From positions 62,001-126,000 of the forward strand of contig JAIBAX010000003.1 of the NCBI GenBank assembly GCA_019694955.1: a DNA stretch of 64,000 nt. Direction: 5' to 3'. The stretch comes from Chitinophagales bacterium (GTDB lineage Bacteria > Bacteroidota > Bacteroidia > Chitinophagales > JADIYW01). The notes beneath the pieces are model-generated. The model made no database searches. It had not been told where the DNA came from and was given only the letters and a program-made list of their open reading frames with translations. The translations under genes and the position numbers were made by a program. This document shows, one piece after another, positions 42,765-50,656 of this stretch (positions are counted from its first letter, which is position 1; every line of letters begins with the position of its first letter).

Positions 42765-42952
42765 ATGAAAGAACTATTTCCAATTCTCTCCTTTTTTATA
42801 TCTAAGCCTGTAATTTGATTCTATTTCATCATCGTTTTACTGGTTTATATCTGGTTGTATTTTTAATTTTTGACTTTTATATAACTCATTCATTACCAGT
42901 GTTGTCCAAATTTTCGTACGCTTTAGTTTAGTTTTTACTTATACCGCGCTGG
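42765..42952 (-). repeat. Array module repeat, partial copy c
   Basis: Contains the GCGTACGAAAATTTGGACAA-type start and the terminator-like GAAAGAACTATTTCCAATTC pair, but the later half (up to CCTCAAATTG) is missing. It ends near the ParE-like toxin remnant. Confidence 0.65.
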
Positions 42953-43011
42953 GCGTAATTTCATTATTTGTAAAGGAAAATTCAAATTTCATATCACCTT
43001 TTTTTCTAACG

Positions 43012-43163
43012 CTAAGCATTAGGATTTATCACCAAATTTAAACACTTTTTCTCTAATGCGTAATTTGGGTTTAAAGCAAATTTATCTCTTTTATTTGAAC
43101 GCTTAGAAAATCCTATATAAGGAACTCCTTTAGGTTGCAGAAAGGCAGTCCATAGTACGAAAA
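43012..43163 (-). pseudogene. Membrane-protein-like remnant
   Basis: An open frame without ATG: ILFVLWTAFLQPKGVPYIGF, then KRSNKRDKFALNPNYALEKK and a stop at 43012. One hydrophobic stretch plus basic sequence. It overlaps the end of the ParE-like pseudogene in another frame. No family recognised. Confidence 0.25.
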
Positions 43164-43166
43164 GAA

Positions 43167-43465
43167 TTAAAGGAATGTGTGTTTTTTAGGGTCTTTTCTG
43201 TTATCAAATACTCTAATTATCTCAATATATTTTAGTTCATCATGGTAGTAAATAGAGTTATGCTTTGACACAACACATTTTCTTATATGCCTTTTCTTAT
43301 TTACAATAGGGAATAGCTTGGGATTGGATTCTATACGTTTAACAGAAGTATCGATATCATTATGAAAATCCGTTGCTACTTCTATATTCCAATTTTTAGC
43401 AGATAATTATTTATAGACAATACATCTTGTTGGGCGTCTTTAGACCAGATACTTTCAAGTCGCAT
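43167..43465 (-). pseudogene. RelE/ParE-family toxin gene with frameshift
   Basis: The start ATG at 43465 overlaps the antitoxin gene by 11 bp, as in normal TA operons. The first part reads MRLESIWSKDAQQDVLSINN and then stops. In the next frame the product resumes as KNWNIEVATDFHNDIDTSVK, then RIESNPKLFPIV, KRHIRKCVVSKHNSIYYH, IEIIRVFDNRKDPKK and a stop at 43167. This is a typical ParE/RelE end. The frame is lost near 43395-43410, so the toxin should be inactive. Confidence 0.72.
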
Positions 43466-43712
43466 TAGCAATAGAATTACGCAATTTTCTCATTACATCA
43501 GAATGCTTAATACCACCATTCTTTCTAATATCATCCATAGCATCTATGATACCTTTTTTTTGTTCTTCGGTAAGGGTGTCATCATTCCAATCATCGCTTT
43601 GTTCCTTTTTTAAGTCCCTTATTTTTTGAATGATTGTAACATCTTCAACGGCAGAAAGCCATTGAAGATGTTCTAATTTTTGATTTAAAATGGTTGCATC
43701 AACATTAACCAT
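43455..43712 (-). CDS. Antitoxin of a RelE/ParE-type module
   Basis: About 85 residues from the ATG at 43712. A TTG at 43733 overlaps a TATATTTG promoter-like box (43731-43738), which makes the later ATG more likely. The protein is helical: NQKLEHLQWLSAVEDVTIIQ, IRDLKKEQSDDWN, then EEQKKGIIDAMDDIRKNGGI and HSDVMRKLRNSI. This matches short antitoxins encoded before ParE-like toxins. It overlaps the broken toxin by 11 bp and remains open. Confidence 0.75.
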   Translation of the reverse strand: MVNVDATILNQKLEHLQWLSAVEDVTIIQKIRDLKKEQSDDWNDDTLTEEQKKGIIDAMDDIRKNGGIKHSDVMRKLRNSIANAT

Positions 43713-43733
43713 AGCTTTTATTTTGTAGTACAA

Positions 43734-44115
43734 ATATAGTCAAAAAGCGCATTAAAATCTATGCTGTTTTCTAAATACTTAGACAGCACAGTGCGCTTTA
43801 TAGATTTATGTAAAAAAAGTAGACCCACTATAGGTGGTGAGACTAAACAAGGTAAATTATAGCATAACATCTATATCTCCTCTTTATTTTCACTCAATAC
43901 AAATTTATGCACTTTTTTTTTACTTTTTTATTTGGTTTTTATGATATCACCTTAGAACCTCTTTTAATAAAATCATCGTAAAAGTTGCTGTGTAGTAACG
44001 ACTTAAAATGATTTGGATTTGCTTTTCTGTGCCTTTTTTGCTAATTTTGCTCTATAAATTAACATATCTCTAAAAAAAATTGCACCATGCAAGTTTTATT
44101 AGACAGCAAAATAGT
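43734..44115. other. Intergenic region between two TA modules
   Basis: Divergent promoters are expected here. A remnant of the module edge (CTTAGACAGCACAGTGCGC) is at about 43778-43797, and a short repeat AAAATCATCGTAAAAGTTGC at about 43972 also occurs near 40008. No gene found. Confidence 0.5.
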
Positions 44116-44331
44116 ATGAGACACGTTACTATATATACAACAGATAAGGACTACAGCCACTTCATAGAACTGGCTAAAAACCTACATTACGTTAAAAAAA
44201 TTGAAACGGACGATGAGCCTACCAAGGAAGAAATTGTCAGTAATTTAAAAAGAGGTTTTGAGGAAATGGCTTTGATTAAAAAAGGAAAGTTAAAAACCAC
44301 TTCTTTAAAAGACTTTTTGAATGAGTTATAA
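44116..44331 (+). CDS. Antitoxin of a RelE-type module
   Basis: 71 residues from the ATG at 44116 (MRHVTIYTTDKDYSHFIELA); a longer start at 44080 is possible. The rest is KKIETDDEPTKEEIVSNLKR, then FEEMALIKKGKLKTTSLKDF and LNEL-stop. It matches the short DUF2683-like antitoxins that precede RelE toxins. Overlaps the toxin start by 11 bp. Intact. Plus strand, opposite to its neighbours. Confidence 0.75.
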   Translation: MRHVTIYTTDKDYSHFIELAKNLHYVKKIETDDEPTKEEIVSNLKRGFEEMALIKKGKLKTTSLKDFLNEL

Positions 44332-44683
44332 CATTGAACTTACCGACAACTTTAAAAAGGAAGCTAAGAAACTCATTAAAAAATATGCTTCGCTTCGTAC
44401 AGAAATTGCAGCGATTGGTAAGTAACTTGCCGAAAACCCAACTACTGGAACGCCTTTAGGTAATGATGTTTATAAAATACGCCTTGCCATTGCTTCTAAA
44501 AATAAAGGAAAATCTGGAGGTGCGAGGATTATCAAATTTGTAAAAATTATTGATGAAACAGTTTTCCTTCTTTCCATATACAACAAAGGCAAAAAAGACA
44601 CTGTCTCTGACAAAGAAATTGAAGAACTTTTGAAAGGTTTTAACTACAACTTACAAACCGATGATAAAGGCAATATTGAATAA
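44321..44683 (+). pseudogene. RelE-family toxin gene with an in-frame stop
   Basis: 120 codons plus stop, fully alignable to a RelE toxin: YNIELTDNFKKEAKKLIKKY, then LAENPTTGTPLGNDVYKIRL, SGGARIIKFVKIIDETVFLL and IYNKGKKDTVSDKEIEELL. Codon 35 (44423-44425) is TAA where Gln (CAA) would fit (GKQLAEN), a single C-to-T change. The product would be a 34-residue stub, so the toxin is inactive unless the stop is read through. Confidence 0.78.
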
Positions 44684-44696
44684 ATCGAGTATTTTT

Positions 44697-44775
44697 TAGT
44701 TTTTTTGCAATCTTTTACAACTAAAAATGAGAAAACCATTTTCTTACATTCTCCTTTTTATACAACTTCCCATTT
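44697..44775 (-). repeat. Array terminator segment, copy e
   Basis: Matches the 46318-46382 part of copy d: TTTTTTTGCAATCTTTTACA, then AAAATGAGAAAACC and TTCTCCTTTTTATACAACTT. It forms a terminator-like stem GAGAA/TTCTC. It follows the RelE-type pseudogene and precedes the stop of the Imm11-like gene. Confidence 0.6.
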
Positions 44776-44804
44776 TCTAAATGCCTCTATTTCTATCTAC
44801 CACT

Positions 44805-45455
44805 TTAGGGTTGGGTATTAAAATCAGATTCCTCATAAAACCTGACACCTGTAATCTTCTGCTCAGTTAAAATATCTTTTACTCGTTCCGATACGTAAAA
44901 AGAATCATCAAAATGTCCTATCCTAAATACGTCATAATCCCAAATATTAAATCCTTCCTTAAAATGATACCCATTCTTTGCTACTAATTTTAAGAAAATA
45001 CTTTCAATGCAATTTTCCTTATACGCTTGTATTACCCCCTCTCTGTTTGCAGGCACTATTGTATCTAATTCCGTAATATCCCCCAATATATCTTCAACCA
45101 AAATAAAGTCACTCTTTTCGTAATCAATATGATGGGTCAAATCGCTATTGAAAAACATAAAATTATACCCAATTAATTCATCATCTATTATTTTAACAAA
45201 TTGAATATCCTTAAGGTTATAATTGGATATTAAGTCAGAAAAATACTCCCGAATTATAATGCCATCCAGACTTACACCACTGATACTAAGTACATCCGTT
45301 ATCTTGGCTTTTTTTTCTAAAGTCAATCGAATCCAATCAATAGAATCAAACGGATAACTTGAATACATATCTCGTTTTGCCATATCTATTGGAGGCATGT
45401 CAACATTTGCCTGAAATCCGTTCTCTGCACCCACAATTAACCTATAAATCTTCAT
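44805..45455 (-). CDS. Imm11-like (DUF1629-like) immunity family protein
   Basis: 216 residues, no signal peptide, so cytoplasmic. The C-terminal third has the Imm11 pattern: GFNIWDYDVFRIGHFDDSFY, VSERVKDILTEQKITGVRFY and a final ESDFN. These are usually immunity proteins encoded next to polymorphic toxins, which gives independent support for the immunity reading of the array. The start lies just after a short frame ending KVLGKILNEQFSEQNAI-stop at about 45460, another tip-like remnant. Confidence 0.65.
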   Translation of the reverse strand: MKIYRLIVGAENGFQANVDMPPIDMAKRDMYSSYPFDSIDWIRLTLEKKAKITDVLSISGVSLDGIIIREYFSDLISNYNLKDIQFVKIIDDELIGYNFMFFNSDLTHHIDYEKSDFILVEDILGDITELDTIVPANREGVIQAYKENCIESIFLKLVAKNGYHFKEGFNIWDYDVFRIGHFDDSFYVSERVKDILTEQKITGVRFYEESDFNTQP

Positions 45456-45522
45456 ACCTATTAAATTGCATTTTGCTCTGAAAATTGTTCATTCAAGATT
45501 TTTCCCAACACTTTCTTATACT

Positions 45523-46068
45523 TTATCTTTTTGCACAGTATTTTTTCTTAATTCTTTGCTTTAAATCCTTTTTACTCCCAATAATTTTACCATTTTTCTT
45601 AAGGGCAAATCTTGAAATATAATCTGAATATCCAAAATATGAATAATAATCTTTAAAGTCAAAGATAAGTGAGTATTCTTTACCTATTGTAATGGAGATC
45701 TCGACTTCCTTATTTCCACTTCCTTCAAATAGTAATTCATCCATCTTAAAAATGCCGTTTTCATATTTAATTCCTTTAAATATCTTATAAGTACTTGTAA
45801 AATATATACTTGTGTCAAAATCATAAAAAAAACTTTTGGGGTCAAATGAAGGAGTTAGGCGTAAATCAATGATAAGTGAATCACCCACTATTTCATAATT
45901 AATAATGGTATTATTAAAATTTTCTTCCAAAAGATTATAATCAATTGCCGAAAATATAAATATACTATCACACACTTTTATTAAGTAACTATCAGTTGCT
46001 TTTTGGGCATTTAATAATGATGGAATAAGCCCGATACAAGTAAAAATAATAAGAATAAATCTATTCAT
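45523..46068 (-). CDS. Exported immunity-like protein 4 (unknown family)
   Basis: 181 residues from the ATG at 46068; a TTG at 46074 would add two. Signal peptide NRFILIIFTCIGLIPSLLNAQ. The mature part alternates beta strands: INYEIVGDSLIIDLRLTPSF, STYKIFKGIKYENGIFKMDE, VEISITIGKEYSLIFDFKDY, and ends with basic KQRIKKKYCAKR. It lies 2 bp after a remnant ending RVALNGFNLLLNP-stop. No domain recognised. Confidence 0.6.
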   Translation of the reverse strand: MNRFILIIFTCIGLIPSLLNAQKATDSYLIKVCDSIFIFSAIDYNLLEENFNNTIINYEIVGDSLIIDLRLTPSFDPKSFFYDFDTSIYFTSTYKIFKGIKYENGIFKMDELLFEGSGNKEVEISITIGKEYSLIFDFKDYYSYFGYSDYISRFALKKNGKIIGSKKDLKQRIKKKYCAKR

Positions 46069-46169
46069 TATCAAGGATTAAGTAATAGATTAAATCCATT
46101 AAGTGCCACACGTACCTCTTTTGTAAATGGTATTATTTAAAGTTCAATTTCTTCTACAACTCATCATGG

Positions 46170-46382
46170 ATAGTTTGAGACAACCCAAGTTTTTACCTAT
46201 TTACTACGCTAAGATAGTAAGTTTTTTGTTTAGGAAGTAATGCAAGGAATAATGATTTTCCTTGACCGTGGTACTCCGTGTTGATTTCTCCGACTGCGGA
46301 CAGTACAAACTTGTATTTTTTTGCAATTTTCTACAATAAAAAATGAGAAAACCTTTCCGACATTCTCCTTTCTATACAATTT
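46170..46382 (-). repeat. Array module repeat, partial copy d
   Basis: Shares with copies a and b the segment around TTTAGGAAGTAATGCAAGGA, TACTCCGTGTTGATTTCTCC and the end CAACCCAAGTTTTTACC, but has a different terminator (AATGAGAAAACC..TTCTCC) shared with copy e. The GCTGTCTAAG half is missing. Confidence 0.65.
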
Positions 46383-46477
46383 TCTATTTTAAAAATACCT
46401 CTCTATTGCTAACAACCACTTTTTATATAATTATCGTAACATTTGCTTGGGAACTCTATTTGGTTAGTGCGGTGAGA

Positions 46478-47083
46478 CTAAGGAGAACTGCACAAATAAC
46501 ATACTTTAATTTTTTTCCTTATTATTCTTCCTTCGTTTGTATAAACCATTAGTTCTAATTCACTACCATCCTTAAACATATTCTTATTTGAATTAAAAAA
46601 CAAATCAAACGTTCTTCCCTCTGTTAACCATGCAAGTTCCATATCATGCATAGAATTATAAATATCTCTAAAGTCATCTAAGCATTTAATTATATGCTTA
46701 GATGAATCAATAATCCTATTACCTTTAATAATTTCCCTTTTGGGCAAATAAAGATTGTTGGTTACATCTGAAACTATAACCCCATCTTTTACAAGATACA
46801 TTCTTATACTATCAATATATTCTATAGGACCATTACTAAAACTTTTTGTCACATCATTAGTATATTTAGTATGTTTTGCTGGTCTAATCTTAACATCAAA
46901 AAAAATACCAAAAAAACTAGAATCTATCTTTGAAGTAATACAATCATAATTAATATAAGTCTCTGTATAACAAACTTCTTCTATTATATAATTGATACCT
47001 TCAATTTCATAATTTAAAGGAATTTTATTATTGCAACAACCAATAAGTAAGGCGGATATCAAACTTAAAATTATAAACTTCAT
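46478..47083 (-). CDS. Immunity-like lipoprotein 5 (unknown family)
   Basis: 201 residues. Signal KFIILSLISALLIGCCNNK with lipobox Cys16 or 17. The mature part contains YEIEGINYIIEEVCYTETYI, FFDVKIRPAKHTKYTNDV, SIRMYLVKDGVIVSDVTN and a C-terminal LELMVYTNEGRIIRKKIKVC. It resembles generic Bacteroidota surface lipoproteins. It starts 10 bp after a remnant ending GWWALKK-stop. The C-terminus falls in an area that overlaps a short plus-strand frame of no significance. Confidence 0.6.
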   Translation of the reverse strand: MKFIILSLISALLIGCCNNKIPLNYEIEGINYIIEEVCYTETYINYDCITSKIDSSFFGIFFDVKIRPAKHTKYTNDVTKSFSNGPIEYIDSIRMYLVKDGVIVSDVTNNLYLPKREIIKGNRIIDSSKHIIKCLDDFRDIYNSMHDMELAWLTEGRTFDLFFNSNKNMFKDGSELELMVYTNEGRIIRKKIKVCYLCSSP

Positions 47084-47093
47084 TTTTTATTTT

Positions 47094-47192
47094 TTATTTT
47101 TTTAAAGCCCACCAACCTTCTATGCCATCCTTAAAAGCTTTCAAGGTACCAGAATAACTTTCACTTTCCTTCTTCTGTGCGGCGGAACAAAT
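47094..47192 (-). pseudogene. In-frame extension after the LRR-like gene (toxin-tip-like remnant)
   Basis: Immediately after the TGA of the LRR-like gene (47193-47195), the same frame stays open for 32 codons: ICSAAQKKESESYSGTLKAF, then KDGIEGWWALKK, stop at 47094-47096. It looks like the tail of a tip in front of immunity-like gene 5. Either a read-through part of the LRR protein or a remnant fused by recombination. Confidence 0.35.
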
Positions 47193-48086
47193 TCATGGGC
47201 GTTCATTCATTTCAAAATTTGAAATACAAATACTAGGTTGATTAGGTGAATTTAAAATGTATTCACAAATAAGTTCTCGTTTACTAAATTTTTGATAAGC
47301 TAGTGCTTTGTCTATCTGCATTACATGAAAAATCCCAAAATTATTAATATTACTTAAAAGAAATTTTTTATCAACTTTGTAAAGTGTTATTTGAGAAGGG
47401 ATGGCTTGAAGTTGAGGAATATTAGGTGAAATATTAAATAGTGTAAGATTATTAATAACAGTTTTCTTACATAAACCATTATCCAAAAACATTTTTTCTG
47501 CATTTATATTATCAACAAGACCTTCTATGCTTAAAACATCCAAAGATGAAAATAAATGCAAAGGTATTAGATAGTCTGCTTTAGGCGATTTAATAGATAA
47601 TTTTAATTCTTGCAATCTTTTCAATGTTACTTTGTTTAGAAAGCCAAAAAATAATTCTCCTGAGCATTTCAAATCATATAGATATAATTGTTCTATATTT
47701 TGCAAAATAAATATATCTCCACAAATTCCAGAATCTAATGGTGCAACAACAACTAACTTGGCAAGGTTATTAAATTGTACAAATTCTGTATCTATTTTCT
47801 GCAAATAAGGAGCATTAATAAAAACATATTTGCAACTTTTGCACAAACTTTTAATAAATGATGGCAATCTTAAAATACTTGTATCATTAAGATGAAATTC
47901 TACTATTGAATCTTTATCTAAAGTATTTTTAATAAATTCATCTTCGGTCTGAAAATCGTAATAACTTATTTTGCCTTTATTTGTAACGCCTACCTTGTAA
48001 GTCGGATTATCATTTGGAAAAAGATTAAAGGTATATAAAGTAAAAATAATTGTACTGAATAAAAACTTAATAAAATGAATACTCAT
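47193..48086 (-). CDS. Exported leucine-rich-repeat-like protein
   Basis: 297 residues with a signal peptide (IKFLFSTIIFTLYTFNLFP). The sequence has spaced LxxLxxLxL/I patterns: FIKSLCKSCKYVFINAPYLQ, LAKLVVVAPLDSGICGDIFI, IEQLYLYDLKCSGELFFGFL, RLQELKLSIKSPKADYLIPL and SLDVLSIEGL. They suggest about six irregular LRR-like units. It is in the immunity-like array and may bind a protein toxin, but this is not established. AT-rich. Confidence 0.6.
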   Translation of the reverse strand: MSIHFIKFLFSTIIFTLYTFNLFPNDNPTYKVGVTNKGKISYYDFQTEDEFIKNTLDKDSIVEFHLNDTSILRLPSFIKSLCKSCKYVFINAPYLQKIDTEFVQFNNLAKLVVVAPLDSGICGDIFILQNIEQLYLYDLKCSGELFFGFLNKVTLKRLQELKLSIKSPKADYLIPLHLFSSLDVLSIEGLVDNINAEKMFLDNGLCKKTVINNLTLFNISPNIPQLQAIPSQITLYKVDKKFLLSNINNFGIFHVMQIDKALAYQKFSKRELICEYILNSPNQPSICISNFEMNERP

Positions 48087-48247
48087 TTCTTACTAATTTT
48101 ATAATTTAACGACAAGGATCTAAATTAAAAGCTGGGGGTTTTCTACTATATCGTATACTAAACGATTGTTAAGAGAAATTGGCTCATGCTGGTAATAGTG
48201 ATACATTTTTAATTTTTAATTAATCATTCAAAATTAAAAAAGGAAGA

Positions 48248-48670
48248 TTATTTAAGAGAACTCTTTTCTACCACATACGTATTAGACCACTTATCATGCC
48301 ATCCATTATCAGACCAAAAAAAGGATAGACTTTCGAAAGGGACAATCCGACTTAGCGACCTAATCAAGATATTCAGCAACGGTGGCTTATTACCTTCTTC
48401 ATCAACTAATCTGGTTTGGGTAATTAATTTTCCTATTGTTGTACCAAAAATACCTTCTAAGATAAAATAGTATAAAACCAGAAAAAATGCTGTTACTAAC
48501 CTAAGACCTATTTTACTTGTAGGATCACTTTCATCTATAAAAGAAAGTTTGCCTCCCATTAATAAGTGAAATAAAAAATAAAAGACACTTAAGTCTATAA
48601 TAAAGTTAATAAATCGCTTACCAACAGATGCCATTTGATGACTTGCATCATATTCCATTAATTCATCCAT
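48248..48670 (-). CDS. RDD-family membrane protein
   Basis: 140 residues. The RDD signature is visible: VGKRFINFIIDLSVFYFLFH (Arg and Asp of the family), then GLRLVTAFFLVLYYFILEG, IFGTTIGKLITQTRLVDEEG and ILIRSLSRIVPFESLSFFW. Three hydrophobic segments. The role is unknown; some family members affect ion or pH stress. It lies at the right edge of the array and may not belong to it. Confidence 0.88.
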   Translation of the reverse strand: MDELMEYDASHQMASVGKRFINFIIDLSVFYFLFHLLMGGKLSFIDESDPTSKIGLRLVTAFFLVLYYFILEGIFGTTIGKLITQTRLVDEEGNKPPLLNILIRSLSRIVPFESLSFFWSDNGWHDKWSNTYVVEKSSLK

Positions 48671-48724
48671 ATAGTTTTTTTCAAAATTAGAAAATTGATT
48701 TTAAATATCCAAAGAAGGAAAACA

Positions 48725-48754
48725 TTGTTTTTATGAAGGAAGATTCTACTTTTG
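48725..48754 (+). promoter_or_regulatory. Bacteroidota-type promoter for the SET gene, leaderless spacing
   Basis: TTG at 48725-48727 and TACTTTTG (TAnnTTTG) at 48747-48754 are separated by 19 bases, a consensus match. The ATG at 48758 follows 3 bases later, so transcription would begin at or near the start codon. Confidence 0.6.
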
Positions 48755-48757
48755 CAA

Positions 48758-49135
48758 ATGGAATTATATATACAGCATATCGAAGGCAAGGGTCGTGGTG
48801 TATTTTGCAGTGAAGACATCGACGTCGGCACCTTAATAGAAATCTGCCCTGTAATCGTGCTGCCAGAAAAGGATAGAATTTTAATCGATCAATCGGACTT
48901 ATATAATTACTATTTCTTATGGGGCGATGAACATAAAGAAACTGCCATCGCCTTAGGATTTGGCTCAGTTTATAACCATTCCTACCAACCAAATGCGCGC
49001 TATGAAACCTATTATGAGGAACAGGTTATCCATTTTATCGCACATAAGTTTATTCCCGCAGATACAGAAATCACTATCAACTACAACCACGACCCTGACG
49101 ACAAGGACGAACTTTGGTTCAATGTTCAAAAATGA
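48758..49135 (+). CDS. SET-domain protein
   Basis: 125 residues from the ATG at 48758 (MELYIQHIEGKGRGVFCSED). Small SET-only proteins show GKGRGVFCSEDIDVGTLIEI, LGFGSVYNHSYQPNARYETY (the NHSxxPN motif) and AHKFIPADTEITINYNHDPD, which are the SAM- and lysine-binding signatures. It is probably a protein-lysine methyltransferase, substrate unknown. A TTG at 48752 lies in the promoter box and is not used. Single gene. Confidence 0.9.
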   Translation: MELYIQHIEGKGRGVFCSEDIDVGTLIEICPVIVLPEKDRILIDQSDLYNYYFLWGDEHKETAIALGFGSVYNHSYQPNARYETYYEEQVIHFIAHKFIPADTEITINYNHDPDDKDELWFNVQK

Positions 49136-49253
49136 TGATATTTAGAAAAATTCAGTCAGAACCTGTCTTTTACATAGTTATTAACATCATTCAAACAACT
49201 CCTTGGCTATTTCTCTCCATTACAGCCTATATTTGACTGAAAATATGGTAATT

Positions 49254-50603
49254 ATGAAAAATAGGCATTTTTCTTTCAAATATTTAATATTTTTCTTCAT
49301 CCTCATCTCCATCGTTTCGTGCAAGAAAGATGAAGAAACCATCGGTACTGATACTGATGTCACTAAATTGTCTAACAACATTGCCCGAGAATGGATGGAT
49401 TTGAATGCGGATTTAGTGAAAAAGACAAAAGGTTATGCCCCGCCAATAGCCGCAAGGACTTTCGGCTATGTAGGTTTGACCATGTATGAAGTTGCCGTAC
49501 AAGGATATGATAAGAATTATTCACTGCAAGGTCAGCTCAATGGTCTCACTTCACTTCCTACTGCAAGTGGAGATTACAACTGGGCTTTAGTATTTAATGC
49601 GGCGGTAGCAGAAATTACTTATCAATTATTTGCGCCTACAGGAACGGAAGAGCATCTGGTTGCCATTGCCCAACTGAAGGAAAAAATAAAGAAAGAATAC
49701 GCAGATGAAGACCCTTCTATCATTGAGCAGTCAGAAACCTATGGAAAAACACTTGCAGAGGCCATCTTCGAGTACTCCAAATCGGATGGTGGCTTCGAAG
49801 CACAACTGGATCCCTTTCAGCAACCGTTTACAATGCCTGTTGGAGACTCCATCTGGATTCCAACGGGAAGTACACTTAAACCTTTGTGTCCAAAATGGGG
49901 TACAAATAGAACATTTATTGCTTCAGATATAGACTTTGGCATAGCACCCGCACCAGTTCCATTTTCCACCGACCCCGCCTCTGCCATGTATCAACAAGCT
50001 AAGGCTGTATATAACCAAGATAGATACAATACTCAAGACCAAATAGATATCGCTAATTTTTGGGCGGATGATGCAGGAGCAACAGCAACGCCGCCAGGTC
50101 ACTCTATATTAATTACCAGTCAATTATTGGTTGAAAAAAATGCCAACCTGCTACAATCAGCGGTCGCATTCGGACTAATGGGTATGGCGTTAAATGATGC
50201 ATTTATTTGCTGCTGGAAAACCAAGTTCAACTACAATTTACTGAGACCTGTTACTTATATACAACGCTATATCGATCCTTCTTTCACTACCATACTTAAC
50301 ACACCACCTTTTCCTTCTTACACCTCGGGACATTCTTCACAGATGGGTGCTGCCATGGAAATATTTATTAAGCTTTTTGCCAAAAATACTGCCGGAGATT
50401 ACTCCTTCGTAGATTTTACCAAACAAAGATATGGATTCACCGTCCGCTTCTTTGACAATTTCCACGAAATGGCAGATGAGTGCGCCAACTCCAGACTTTA
50501 TGGCGGCATACACTATCCTATGGATAATACAACCGGCTTACAAATGGGTAGTCAGATTGGCAATAACCTGCTTAATACAGTAAATTATCCCAAAGTATTT
50601 TAA
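49254..50603 (+). CDS. Lipoprotein of the vanadium-dependent haloperoxidase/PAP2 superfamily
   Basis: About 449 residues from the ATG at 49254, giving the signal FKYLIFFFILISIVSCKKDE with lipobox Cys22; an earlier TTG at 49203 would spoil the signal. The C-terminal core has the PAP2 motifs PPFPSYTSGHSSQMGAAME and SRLYGGIHYPMDN (SRxxxGxHxxxD) with the Lys/Arg motif in CCWKTKFNYNLLRP. The active site should bind phosphate or vanadate; halide oxidation versus phosphatase action cannot be decided. It is extracytoplasmic. Confidence 0.92.
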   Translation: MKNRHFSFKYLIFFFILISIVSCKKDEETIGTDTDVTKLSNNIAREWMDLNADLVKKTKGYAPPIAARTFGYVGLTMYEVAVQGYDKNYSLQGQLNGLTSLPTASGDYNWALVFNAAVAEITYQLFAPTGTEEHLVAIAQLKEKIKKEYADEDPSIIEQSETYGKTLAEAIFEYSKSDGGFEAQLDPFQQPFTMPVGDSIWIPTGSTLKPLCPKWGTNRTFIASDIDFGIAPAPVPFSTDPASAMYQQAKAVYNQDRYNTQDQIDIANFWADDAGATATPPGHSILITSQLLVEKNANLLQSAVAFGLMGMALNDAFICCWKTKFNYNLLRPVTYIQRYIDPSFTTILNTPPFPSYTSGHSSQMGAAMEIFIKLFAKNTAGDYSFVDFTKQRYGFTVRFFDNFHEMADECANSRLYGGIHYPMDNTTGLQMGSQIGNNLLNTVNYPKVF

Positions 50604-50622
50604 TCTTTTGAATTGAATTTTC

Positions 50623-50635
50623 AACCTTCGAGGTT
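50623..50635. repeat. Short CAACCTTCGAGGTT palindrome
   Basis: An imperfect version of the 768-807 element between the haloperoxidase stop and the pcm start. A further version, AACCCTCGAGGTT, is at 51312-51324 and runs into the stop codon of the rhodanese-thioredoxin gene. Confidence 0.45.
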
Positions 50636-50656
50636 AAAACTCCGTACTTTTATACC

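Noticed and set aside
40719-46382. Array modules considered as CRISPR or tandem rRNA-type repeats
   Set aside because: Copies are 180-360 bp, few and separated by whole genes; no spacer regularity or cas genes.
48120-48206. 28-residue minus frame MYHYYQHEPISLNN...
   Set aside because: Could be another tip remnant ahead of the LRR-like gene but is too short, and a run of five C bases leaves the frame uncertain.
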